Part shown: piece after piece, positions 16,082 to 23,463 of the stretch | Layout of the letters: each line of letters opens with the position of its first letter | Numbering within the stretch: position 1 is the stretch's first letter | Source: Pseudomonas lundensis | GTDB lineage: Bacteria > Pseudomonadota > Gammaproteobacteria > Pseudomonadales > Pseudomonadaceae | Assembly (NCBI RefSeq): GCF_001042985.1 | Contig: NZ_JYKY01000031.1 | Span: forward strand, 1-49,550 | Length of the DNA stretch: 49,550 bases | Direction: 5' to 3' | Notes under the pieces: generated by a model | What the model saw: only the letters and a program-made list of their open reading frames with translations | Database searches by the model: none | Told to the model about the DNA's origin: nothing | Translations under genes and position numbers: made by a program

Positions 16082-17158
16082 TTAGCCGCGAGCACGGTTT
16101 GGCAGTACATCCTTAAGCTTGGTCCGCATGCTGCGCAGGGTGCTCTCGGTGCTTGCCCAGTCGATGCACGCATCGGTAATCGACACGCCGTACTGCAAGT
16201 CTTCGAGGTTTTTAGGAATGGCCTGGCAGCCCCAGTTCAGATGGCTTTCGACCATCAGGCCGATAATCGACTGATTGCCTTCGGCGATCTGGTTGGCCAC
16301 GTTTTCCATGACCAGTGGCTGCAAGGCCGGGTCTTTGTTGGAGTTGGCGTGGCTGCAATCGACCATGATGTTCGGGCGGATGTTCGCTTTGTTCAGCGCT
16401 TGCTCGCACAAGGCGACACTCACTGAATCGTAGTTCGGCTTGCCGTTGCCGCCGCGCAGCACGACGTGGCCGTACGCGTTGCCTTTGGTGGTGACAATCG
16501 AGACACCGCCTTCCTGGTTGATGCCCAAAAAGCGGTGCGGGCTGGAAACCGACTGCAACGCGTTGATCGCCACCGTCAGGCCGCCATCGGTGCCGTTCTT
16601 GAAGCCGACGGCCGAAGACAGGCCCGAAGCCATCTCACGGTGGGTTTGCGATTCGGTGGTACGCGCACCAATGGCCGACCAGCTGATCAGGTCTTGCAGG
16701 TACTGCGGGGAGATCGGGTCCAGCGCTTCAGTTGCGGTCGGCAGGCCCATTTCAGCCAGGTCCAGCAGCAGTTTGCGCCCGATGTGCAGACCGTCTTCGA
16801 TCTTGAACGAGTCATCCAGGTACGGGTCGTTGATCAGGCCTTTCCAGCCGACGGTGGTGCGGGGCTTTTCAAAGTACACCCGCATGACCAGGTACAGCGT
16901 ATCGCTGACTTCAGCGGCGAGGGCCTTGAGGCGCTCGGCGTATTCGTGGGCAGCCTTGATATCGTGGATCGAGCAAGGCCCGATGACAACGAACAGTCGA
17001 TGGTCTTTGCCATCCAGGATGTTGCGAATCACCTCACGGCCCTTGGTCACAGTCTGCAAAGCAGTTTCACGCAGAGGCATCTCGCGCTTGAGCTGTTCGG
17101 GTGTGATCAGGGTTTCGTTGGAGGCAACGTTTAGGTCGTCGATCGGTAAATCAGCCAT
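16082..17158 (-). CDS. DAHP synthase, class I (3-deoxy-7-phosphoheptulonate synthase)
   Basis: 358 residues from ATG 17158 (MADLPIDDL). It condenses phosphoenolpyruvate with erythrose 4-phosphate in the first step of the shikimate pathway. Motifs are VVIGPCSIHD, MRVYFEKPRTTVGWKG, GARTTESQTHR, GFKNGTDG and MVDCSHANSNKD, which hold the metal and phosphate ligands of the AroF/AroG/AroH group. The isozyme (Tyr-, Phe- or Trp-sensitive) cannot be assigned, so no symbol is given. A longer frame to 17233 lacks family similarity. It is a single gene, convergent with ppk2. Confidence 0.95.
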   Translation of the reverse strand: MADLPIDDLNVASNETLITPEQLKREMPLRETALQTVTKGREVIRNILDGKDHRLFVVIGPCSIHDIKAAHEYAERLKALAAEVSDTLYLVMRVYFEKPRTTVGWKGLINDPYLDDSFKIEDGLHIGRKLLLDLAEMGLPTATEALDPISPQYLQDLISWSAIGARTTESQTHREMASGLSSAVGFKNGTDGGLTVAINALQSVSSPHRFLGINQEGGVSIVTTKGNAYGHVVLRGGNGKPNYDSVSVALCEQALNKANIRPNIMVDCSHANSNKDPALQPLVMENVANQIAEGNQSIIGLMVESHLNWGCQAIPKNLEDLQYGVSITDACIDWASTESTLRSMRTKLKDVLPNRARG

Positions 17159-17289
17159 CGTGTTACTCGTCAGGTCACGGGTGCTGGCCGCCAGCGATCC
17201 CCGTGCGGCGGAGCACAGCATGATTGAGCGCAACGGGGAGCCGAACCTTAACGCGTAAAGCGGTTATCCGACAATGGGCACGCGCAGGT

Positions 17290-17736
17290 TTAATCCAGTG
17301 CCGGCTGGGCCAGCGCGCGCTCCAGAGTGGCTTGTGAGAAGTCCACGGCGTTCAGGCTGATCCATTCCAGTGCCAGCGCTTGCAGGTTGTCCACCTGCGG
17401 GTTTTGTAGTCGCTGCAAGCGGTAAAAGTGTTCGATCTGGCACACCTGTTCCCCCATGCGGGCACCAAACAGTGTTTGGGCATCGGTGAAGGCAATGCCC
17501 ACGCGGTAGCCCTGTTCACGTTTTTCACACCACGCGATATAGCCTTGGTAATGCGCATCCTCGCCCAGGGTGGGCATGTGAATGTCAACGGCCGCTCCAT
17601 GCTTCCAGCCTCGGTCGCTGTTGCATGAAACGCCGCCAAGGCTGATAGAGTGCAGCTTGTGGCGTGAAAGGGCGGGGTGTTTGCGGGGCGTAATCTCAGC
17701 GGGGATATCATCTGGGTGAGGTAAAAAACGACCCAT
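17290..17736 (-). CDS. PilZ-domain-like protein
   Basis: 148 residues from ATG 17736, with TTGGAG nine bases upstream. The middle has LHSISLGGVSCNSDRGWKHGAAVDIHMPTLG, followed by QGYIAWCEKREQGYRVGIAFTD. The S--G beta turn and the G--V-W--- then G-RVGIAF ending are a PilZ fold. The usual RxxxR element is only partly present (PRKHPALSRHKL), so cyclic-di-GMP binding is plausible but uncertain. It is divergent from the thioredoxin-like gene with about 60 bases between starts, and it lies next to DAHP synthase on the same strand. Confidence 0.75.
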   Translation of the reverse strand: MGRFLPHPDDIPAEITPRKHPALSRHKLHSISLGGVSCNSDRGWKHGAAVDIHMPTLGEDAHYQGYIAWCEKREQGYRVGIAFTDAQTLFGARMGEQVCQIEHFYRLQRLQNPQVDNLQALALEWISLNAVDFSQATLERALAQPALD

Positions 17737-17794
17737 GAATGCACACTCCAAGTGCCAGCACTTTGATATTGTTTGCCTCAGTATAGTGGGTGAA

Positions 17795-18121
17795 ATGGAA
17801 CTGACAGATTTTGATGCGGACCAGCACCTGCTGGCGCTGCCCGGTACATCGCTGGTGATCTTCACCAGCGTCGGGTGTTCGAGCTGCCGTGTCGCCCGGC
17901 ACAGGCTGCCTGCGATGACGCTGCCCATTGACCGGCTGTGCTGGATCGATGCGGGTGACAACGGCGGGTTGGTGCAGCGTTATGGGATTTTCCATTTGCC
18001 GACCCTGCTGGTGGTGCGTGACGGCCAGTTTTATGGCGAGTTGAAATCGCGTTTGAGTGAAGGCGAGCTGGCGCATCACATCCGGCTGGCCTTGATGACG
18101 GAACCGGACGAACTGCCTTGA
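17795..18121 (+). CDS. Thioredoxin-family protein
   Basis: 108 residues from ATG 17795 (MELTDFDADQH). SLVIFTSVGCSSCRVARHRLP carries a CxxC redox centre (Cys-Ser-Ser-Cys) at the start of helix 1. The later YGIFHLPTLLVVRDGQFYGE has the cis-Pro (LPT) loop of the fold. There is no signal peptide, so it is a cytoplasmic disulphide reductant or a similar thiol protein. TATAGT at 17782-17787 lies only eight bases before this ATG, so the message may be nearly leaderless. The alternative ATG 17735 would put that -10 inside the gene. The 5'-nucleotidase gene follows after 43 bases. Confidence 0.85.
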   Translation: MELTDFDADQHLLALPGTSLVIFTSVGCSSCRVARHRLPAMTLPIDRLCWIDAGDNGGLVQRYGIFHLPTLLVVRDGQFYGELKSRLSEGELAHHIRLALMTEPDELP

Positions 18122-18164
18122 CCCGGTCGTCCACCCCCCCCCATGCACTGCCAGCGGAGGCGAC

Positions 18165-19082
18165 ATGAATAAAGGCTTGAAAGGCAAGTTGGTGCTGGCG
18201 ATCTCGTCTCGCGCCCTGTTCGATCTGAGTGCGAGCCATGAGGTGTATCTGGCCCACGGTATTGAGGCGTATCGCCAGTACCAGATTGAACACGAAGATG
18301 AAGTGCTGGCGCCGGGGGAGGCTTTTGCGCTGGTGCAAAAGTTATTGAGCTTCAACGCCACCCTCGGCCGCGAGCGGGTAGAAGTGGTGCTGGTCTCGCG
18401 CAACAGTGCCGATACGGGCTTGAGGGTCTTCAATTCGATCCAGCATTACGGGCTGGCGATTTCACGAGCGGCCTTCTCCGGGGGACGTAACCCGCATCCT
18501 TATCTCAATGCCTTTGGCTGCGACCTGTTTTTATCGACCCACGCCGACGATGTCCGCAGTGCGCTGGATGCCGGTTTTGCGGCCGCGACGATCCTGTCCG
18601 GGGGCACGCGGCGGGCTGAAAACAAAGAACTGCGCATAGCGTTCGACGGTGATGCGGTGCTGTTTTCCGACGAAGCCGAGCGCGTGTATCAGTCGGGCGG
18701 CATTGAAGCGTTTCAATCCCTGGAGCGTGAATCGGCGCGCAGCCCCTTGCGCGGCGGTCCCTTCAAAGGGTTCCTGGAGGCGCTGAACCTGTTGCAGCGT
18801 GAGTTCCCGGACGACGCCTGCCCGATTCGTACCGCACTGGTGACGGCGCGTTCGGCACCCGCCCATGAGCGGGTGATTCGCACCCTGCGTGACTGGGATA
18901 TCCGGCTGGATGAGTCGCTGTTTCTGGGCGGCCTGGACAAGTCGGCCTTTCTCGAAGCGTTCGCGGCCGACGTGTTTTTCGACGATCAGGCCGGTCACTG
19001 CGAGCGCGCCCGCCACGTCGTAGCAACCGGGCATGTGCCCCACGGTATCAGCAACGAACGGCAGGATTTGCCTGCCGACTGA
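18165..19082 (+). CDS. 5'-nucleotidase (cytosolic cN-I type)
   Basis: 305 residues starting MNKGLKGKLVLAISSRALFDL. GGAGG stands six bases before the ATG. Family marks are SRALFDLSASHEVY, LVSRNSADTGLRVFNSI, RAAFSGGRNPHPYL, DLFLSTHADDV, LRIAFDGDAVLFSDEAERV and DVFFDDQAGHCE. These are the pattern of the HAD-like cytosolic 5'-nucleotidase I family, which dephosphorylates nucleoside monophosphates. The nucleophile region is IAFDGDAVLFSDE. It is probably cotranscribed with the thioredoxin-like gene and followed by the universal stress gene. Confidence 0.93.
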   Translation: MNKGLKGKLVLAISSRALFDLSASHEVYLAHGIEAYRQYQIEHEDEVLAPGEAFALVQKLLSFNATLGRERVEVVLVSRNSADTGLRVFNSIQHYGLAISRAAFSGGRNPHPYLNAFGCDLFLSTHADDVRSALDAGFAAATILSGGTRRAENKELRIAFDGDAVLFSDEAERVYQSGGIEAFQSLERESARSPLRGGPFKGFLEALNLLQREFPDDACPIRTALVTARSAPAHERVIRTLRDWDIRLDESLFLGGLDKSAFLEAFAADVFFDDQAGHCERARHVVATGHVPHGISNERQDLPAD

Positions 19083-19165
19083 CAGCACGGTGATAGCCCT
19101 CGCACTTCCCTTGGCGCTGCTAAGCTGAATCCATCTCGGCCACTCATTGAGTCGGGGGAGGTCGC

Positions 19166-19666
19166 ATGATTCGCTCGATACTGTTTGCCAATGACCTCGG
19201 TATTTATGCGCCACTGGTGATGCAGCACGCCTTGGGGCTGGCGCGTACCTTCCGTGCGGACTTGTATGTGGTGCATGCCGTGGAGCCGATGGGGCTGTTC
19301 GCGGAGTCGGTGTTGCAGAGTTATCTCGATGAAGAGGCGTTCAGTGCGCTGCACCAGCAGGGCATGAGCACCATGCTGTCGAACATTGAGGGACGGGTGT
19401 TGCAAAGTCTGCGCGATGAGCTGGGCGAAGGCGGGCAGGAACTGGCCCTGATTCGCTCGGTCAAGGTGATTCAGGGCGAGCCTGCGCACGTGATTTTGCA
19501 GCAGTCCGACAGCCTGGCGGTTGACCTGTTGATCCTCGGCAGTCACGGCCAGCCTTCGGGCGGGCTCAGCCACTTGGGACGCACGGCGGCGCGGGTGATT
19601 GAGCTGGCACGCATGCCGGTGTATCTGGTGCCGCTGCTGCAGCGCCGTCGTCGCACGGAGGGTTAA
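19166..19666 (+). CDS. Universal stress protein (UspA family)
   Basis: 166 residues, single Usp domain. It begins IRSILFANDLGIYAPLVMQHALGLART. The C-terminal nucleotide loop LLILGSHGQPSGGLSHLGRTAARVIELARMPVYLVP has the G-xx-G-x9-G-(S/T) arrangement (GSHG...G-T) of ATP-binding members. The Asp of the first strand is present (FANDLG). GGGGGAGG precedes ATG 19166. The family acts in the cytoplasm in stress survival. It lies just before cysB in the same direction, but the A/T-rich gap suggests cysB has its own promoter. Confidence 0.92.
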   Translation: MIRSILFANDLGIYAPLVMQHALGLARTFRADLYVVHAVEPMGLFAESVLQSYLDEEAFSALHQQGMSTMLSNIEGRVLQSLRDELGEGGQELALIRSVKVIQGEPAHVILQQSDSLAVDLLILGSHGQPSGGLSHLGRTAARVIELARMPVYLVPLLQRRRRTEG

Positions 19667-19681
19667 GACGCTTGCAGGCTT

Positions 19682-19738
19682 GATAACGATAAAAAAGTTC
19701 TAGATTTCTTCTTCTGACCTTCCATATAGTTATATATC
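19682..19738 (+). promoter_or_regulatory. A/T-rich promoter region of cysB
   Basis: A strikingly A/T-rich block (GATAACGATAAAAAAGTTC, CATATAGTTATATATCG) in otherwise G+C-rich DNA, ending about 45 bases before the cysB start. TATAGT or TATATA can serve as -10. CysB family members bind A/T-rich sites and repress their own gene, so autoregulation is plausible. Confidence 0.4.
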
Positions 19739-19780
19739 GCCGCCGATACCCTTGGCGTCTAATTGCTTTGAGGGATGCAT

Positions 19781-20755
19781 ATGAAGCTTCAACAATTGCG
19801 CTACATCTGGGAAGTGGCGCACCACGACCTCAACGTTTCCGCCACTGCGCAGAGCCTTTACACCTCACAGCCGGGTATCAGCAAACAGATCCGCTTGCTT
19901 GAAGACGAATTGGGCGTCGAAGTGTTTGCCCGCAGCGGCAAGCACTTGACCCGCGTCACGCCGGCCGGCGAGCGCATTATCACCACGGCCGGCGAGATCC
20001 TGCGCAAGGTCGAAAGCATCAAGCAAATCGCTCAGGAATTCTCCAACGAGAAAAAAGGCACCCTGTCGATTGCGACCACCCACACCCAGGCGCGTTATGC
20101 CTTGCCGCCGGTTATCAGCAACTTCATCAAGCAATACCCGGACGTGTCCTTGCACATGCATCAGGGCTCGCCGATGCAGATCGCCGAGATGGCAGCCGAT
20201 GGCACCGTTGATTTCGCCATTGCCACCGAAGCCCTCGAACTGTTCGGCGACCTGGTGATGATGCCGTGCTATCGCTGGAACCGTTGCGTCGTGGTGCCCC
20301 AAGGGCATCCGCTGACCAAATTGCCCAAGCTGACCCTTGAAGCGCTGGCCGAATACCCGATCGTGACCTACGTGTTTGGCTTCACCGGCCGCTCGAAGCT
20401 CGACGAGGCGTTCAGCCATCGTGGCCTTACGCCAAAAGTGGTGTTCACGGCCGCCGACGCCGACGTCATCAAAACCTATGTGCGACTCGGGCTGGGGGTT
20501 GGCATCGTGGCCAAGATGGCCGTCGACACCAACCTTGATAAAGATTTGGTGGTGCTGGATGCCAGCGAGCTGTTCGAGGCGAGCATTACCAAAATCGGTT
20601 TTCGTCGGGGCACGTTCTTGCGCGGTTTCATGTGTGACTTCATCGAAAAATTCGCCCCGCACCTGACCCGCGAAGTGATGGCCAAAGCGATCCAGTGCCA
20701 TAACAAGCAAGAACTTGAAGACCTGTTCGAAGGCGTCGAATTGCCTGTGCACTGA
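19781..20755 (+). CDS. cysB: LysR-type sulfur-assimilation regulator CysB
   Basis: 324 residues, the exact length of E. coli CysB. The start MKLQQLRYIWEVAHHDLNVSATAQSLYTSQPGISKQIRLLEDELGVEVF is the winged HTH of LysR regulators in its CysB form. The inducer domain contains TTHTQARYALPPVI, which binds sulfate and N-acetylserine, and VFTAADADVIKTYVRLGLGVGIVA. It activates cysteine-biosynthesis and sulfonate/sulfate-ester genes when sulfur is short. ATG 19781 is used; the ATG two codons earlier would add Met-His. A weak hairpin (CCCCG/CGGGG) follows. Confidence 0.98.
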   Translation: MKLQQLRYIWEVAHHDLNVSATAQSLYTSQPGISKQIRLLEDELGVEVFARSGKHLTRVTPAGERIITTAGEILRKVESIKQIAQEFSNEKKGTLSIATTHTQARYALPPVISNFIKQYPDVSLHMHQGSPMQIAEMAADGTVDFAIATEALELFGDLVMMPCYRWNRCVVVPQGHPLTKLPKLTLEALAEYPIVTYVFGFTGRSKLDEAFSHRGLTPKVVFTAADADVIKTYVRLGLGVGIVAKMAVDTNLDKDLVVLDASELFEASITKIGFRRGTFLRGFMCDFIEKFAPHLTREVMAKAIQCHNKQELEDLFEGVELPVH

Positions 20756-20916
20756 GGCTCGATACCTGCCCCGGCAAGCGGGGTACGTATTAAGGGGGCG
20801 TTTGCCGGGTAGTAACCCTGTAACGCCCTGGCACCGGGAATGACCTTGACACTGTTGCGTGATGGCCCGTTGAACCAAGTCGGCTCAACCCCCCACGCGA
20901 CCTCAAGGACCCCCTT

Positions 20917-22269
20917 ATGGACGACTCCACCCTCGACACCCCCCGCCCTTACTCAACGCTTGTTCCCACCCTGAGTCCTGCGTTTATCAGCGCAGACGAT
21001 GCGGCGGTGTATGCCCACGATTTAATTGGCGATCAACGCGAAGAGGAGTACGGCGGCTTTATTTTGAGCAAAGACCATCAGTACTTTGCGACTATCCCGC
21101 AGAGCAGTGATGGCATTCTCTTCCGGCCCGCAGACGTGCTGTCGCCGGGAGAAAATGGCGATATTTTGCCGCCTGAAGGCTATGCCATTGAAGGGCTTTA
21201 TCACTCACACACTGTTTTCGCGCACCCGCTGAACCTCAGTGATGAAGAGCGAGCCCTGCAAGACAACTTCTTCTCCATGATGGATCTGCGTACGGCCATT
21301 TCATTTCGCCACAATTACGGACGTTTCTACTTATCCAATCCCGATGGCAGCCTGCTGTGCTACGTCTCCAGCGATTCGCAGCTGGAGCGCGCCTTGATGC
21401 CTGTGTTCAGGTTGGTCCATCCGGGCCCGCGAGGGCACCTTGAACAATCAGATGCCGAGAATGTGCTGCTGCCGAGCAATTTTTTGGCGATGGTGTATCT
21501 GGCCGGGGAATTGAGTGTGGTGTGCCCCGGTACTTTCTGGCGTCGACGCGCTCGCATAACCGGCGATTGGCGAACCGGCCAGGTCATTGACACGCAGGTT
21601 GATGACCGGCCGCCTCTGTGCGGGCCGGTCGCGGCAACCGCTAACGCCGCCGCCAGACTGGCCCATGCCCAGATTCCAAAAGGCGAAAGGGTTCAACGGG
21701 TGGGCTTTATTCTCAAGCACGCGGAACACTCGCGCTTTGTCAGCACACGGCCTCACATTGCCGCGTTCGAACGATACGACCGCCCGCACGCCTATGGCAG
21801 AGAGCGCTCAGGTGCGCCTCTGCTGCCTGCCGGCTATCGGGTGGTGGCGGTGTATCACTCGGCTGATGACGCTGGCGTGCCTGTGCCGGCCAGCCAGCGC
21901 TTACTCATGAACAACTGTTTTTCGCCGGATAACGTGTGCATGGGTTTTTGGCTGATGCAAAACGCGATGGGCCACAAAATCTATTTTTCGGCGCCACAAG
22001 GGGCCTTGTTGTCGTATCGCCGGTTGCCAGAGGGCATCGACCGCGCCTTGATTGCCAGCGTGACCCGGCGCGAAGGTGAAGTCAGCGACTTCGAGCACTT
22101 GCTCAGTCTCGGTGTTCTGAGTGCCGCCGATTATGTCCGGCATGTGGCCCAGGGGGCTGTGTTGGAGGTGTTGGTGACTGACACGGTGTGGACGCGCAAA
22201 GGTCGGGTGACCGAGCGCTGGCAGCCCTTTTTGGTGCTTACGGATCAGGGGCAAAGCCCGTCTGCCTGA
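20917..22269 (+). CDS. Tandem DUF4329/JAB-like domain protein
   Basis: 450 residues with an internal duplication. Module A (about 26-150) reads DDAAVYAHDLIG, YGGFILS, EGYAIEGLYHSH and GRFYLSNPDGSLLCYV. Module B (about 236-370) reads NAAARLAHAQI, RVGFILK, AGYRVVAVYHSA and HKIYFSAPQGALLSYR. This resembles DUF4329, a JAB/MPN-related fold often found at Rhs toxin ends. Module A keeps His96-x-His98 and a following Ser/Asp (108/109), with acidic residues at 42-44, so a JAMM-type metal site is conceivable. Module B has lost the second His. There is no signal peptide, Rhs or immunity gene next to it. A C-terminal segment (385-440) is unassigned. Confidence 0.7.
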   Translation: MDDSTLDTPRPYSTLVPTLSPAFISADDAAVYAHDLIGDQREEEYGGFILSKDHQYFATIPQSSDGILFRPADVLSPGENGDILPPEGYAIEGLYHSHTVFAHPLNLSDEERALQDNFFSMMDLRTAISFRHNYGRFYLSNPDGSLLCYVSSDSQLERALMPVFRLVHPGPRGHLEQSDAENVLLPSNFLAMVYLAGELSVVCPGTFWRRRARITGDWRTGQVIDTQVDDRPPLCGPVAATANAAARLAHAQIPKGERVQRVGFILKHAEHSRFVSTRPHIAAFERYDRPHAYGRERSGAPLLPAGYRVVAVYHSADDAGVPVPASQRLLMNNCFSPDNVCMGFWLMQNAMGHKIYFSAPQGALLSYRRLPEGIDRALIASVTRREGEVSDFEHLLSLGVLSAADYVRHVAQGAVLEVLVTDTVWTRKGRVTERWQPFLVLTDQGQSPSA

Positions 22270-22286
22270 GACGGGCCTGTTGGCCT

Positions 22287-23423
22287 TTATTGTTCGGCGT
22301 TGCGCGAATGACGGTATTCACTGACCGACTCATACACGGCCTTGCGCAATCGGTTAATGCCGCCAATCGGCCGATGCGCCTCGATCCCGTGCCAGGGGTT
22401 GAAGGACAGGTTGTCGCACGTCAGGTTCTGGCGCGGGGTGTCAAAGTCCTGAGCCGGTACGTTGATGAGCGCGACGGTCTCGAACGGTGCATCGGACGTT
22501 TGCCACTCGATGCTGGTGTCTTCAATCGGCATGTAGCGATTGGCGTTCTGACGCTGGATTTGCAACACAAAACACGCCGGTACACGGTCAGTCGACAGTT
22601 GCCGGGTCAGCGCCTGGCGCAAGAAATTGGGCAGCGCCTGATTCTGCTCGGGCAGCGTGTAAGCCGGGCATCGCTCAGGGTCCGGGGCTACCCGGAACTT
22701 AGCGTTCACGCTGCCAAACTTGTAAGGCGAGACCGAAAAATAGGTGGTCTGCGTCGGGCTGGCCGGCGCCGGTGACAACGTCGCCAAGGCAATGAACAAA
22801 TGGCGAACTTGCCAGTCTTTCGGGTTCCACGATGGGAAGAACGCCATGACCTTTTTGCCGTCAGCCTGCGCCCCGATGTTTTGTCGGTACTCGGCCACAT
22901 CACTGACGAAGAAGTTGGGATGGTTGAACATCACAAAATCCTGTTCGGTGCGGCCTTGTTGACTGGGCATCAGTTGAGTGCCCGGGACGTCCAGCAGTTT
23001 GATGGCCATCCCCCGGGCATCGCGAATGCTGTCAAATTGCGGGTAGGCGTTGCCGTTGGACAGGCGCATCACGGCGTGCCAGGTCTTGCCCGGTTCGGCG
23101 AAGACACCCTGACGCAAGGCCGGATCTAGGTCGCTCAACACCTCAACCTCGGCGTTGACGCAACCATGTGCCTTGGCGTGAGCATCGCGCAGGTAGCGGG
23201 TGTTTTCCCGGTGCTGATCGACAATTTTGAGGGCGGTCTGAATCGTATCCCGGGTCATCGCGGCTTCGCCGGTCGGGATTTCCTCTTGCGTGGACACCGG
23301 CCCGCGGTGTTGCCAGGCATACCAGCCGCTGGCCAATGCCCAGCCGATCAACCCCAGCGCTATGAGTGCCAGCAGCAGCTTGCCCAGCCATGAGCCCAGG
23401 CGCATCCAAAGAGTGGTCAGCAT
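22287..23423 (-). CDS. Membrane-anchored catalase-like heme protein
   Basis: 378 residues. The N-terminal helix (about 14-36) is followed by a catalase-related domain: KTWHAVMRLSNGNA with the likely distal His, DARGMAIKLLDV, DFVMFNHPNFFV, and FNPWHGIEAHRPIGGINRLRKAVYE at the end. The usual proximal heme-Tyr motif (R-FSY-D) is not evident, so ordinary catalase activity is doubtful. Such minimal members act as peroxidases or heme lipoxygenase-like enzymes. AAAGGAT precedes ATG 23423. It is the second gene of a pair, 40 bases after the cytochrome gene, so the two probably act together outside the inner membrane. Confidence 0.85.
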   Translation of the reverse strand: MLTTLWMRLGSWLGKLLLALIALGLIGWALASGWYAWQHRGPVSTQEEIPTGEAAMTRDTIQTALKIVDQHRENTRYLRDAHAKAHGCVNAEVEVLSDLDPALRQGVFAEPGKTWHAVMRLSNGNAYPQFDSIRDARGMAIKLLDVPGTQLMPSQQGRTEQDFVMFNHPNFFVSDVAEYRQNIGAQADGKKVMAFFPSWNPKDWQVRHLFIALATLSPAPASPTQTTYFSVSPYKFGSVNAKFRVAPDPERCPAYTLPEQNQALPNFLRQALTRQLSTDRVPACFVLQIQRQNANRYMPIEDTSIEWQTSDAPFETVALINVPAQDFDTPRQNLTCDNLSFNPWHGIEAHRPIGGINRLRKAVYESVSEYRHSRNAEQ

Positions 23424-23463
23424 GCAAAGATCCTTTCAGTTACCGTGCGTTGGAATGGCCTTT

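Noticed and set aside
20917..22269. Rhs/CDI effector locus
   Set aside because: No Rhs repeats, VgrG, PAAR or immunity gene lies on either side; cysB and a catalase-like gene are the neighbours.
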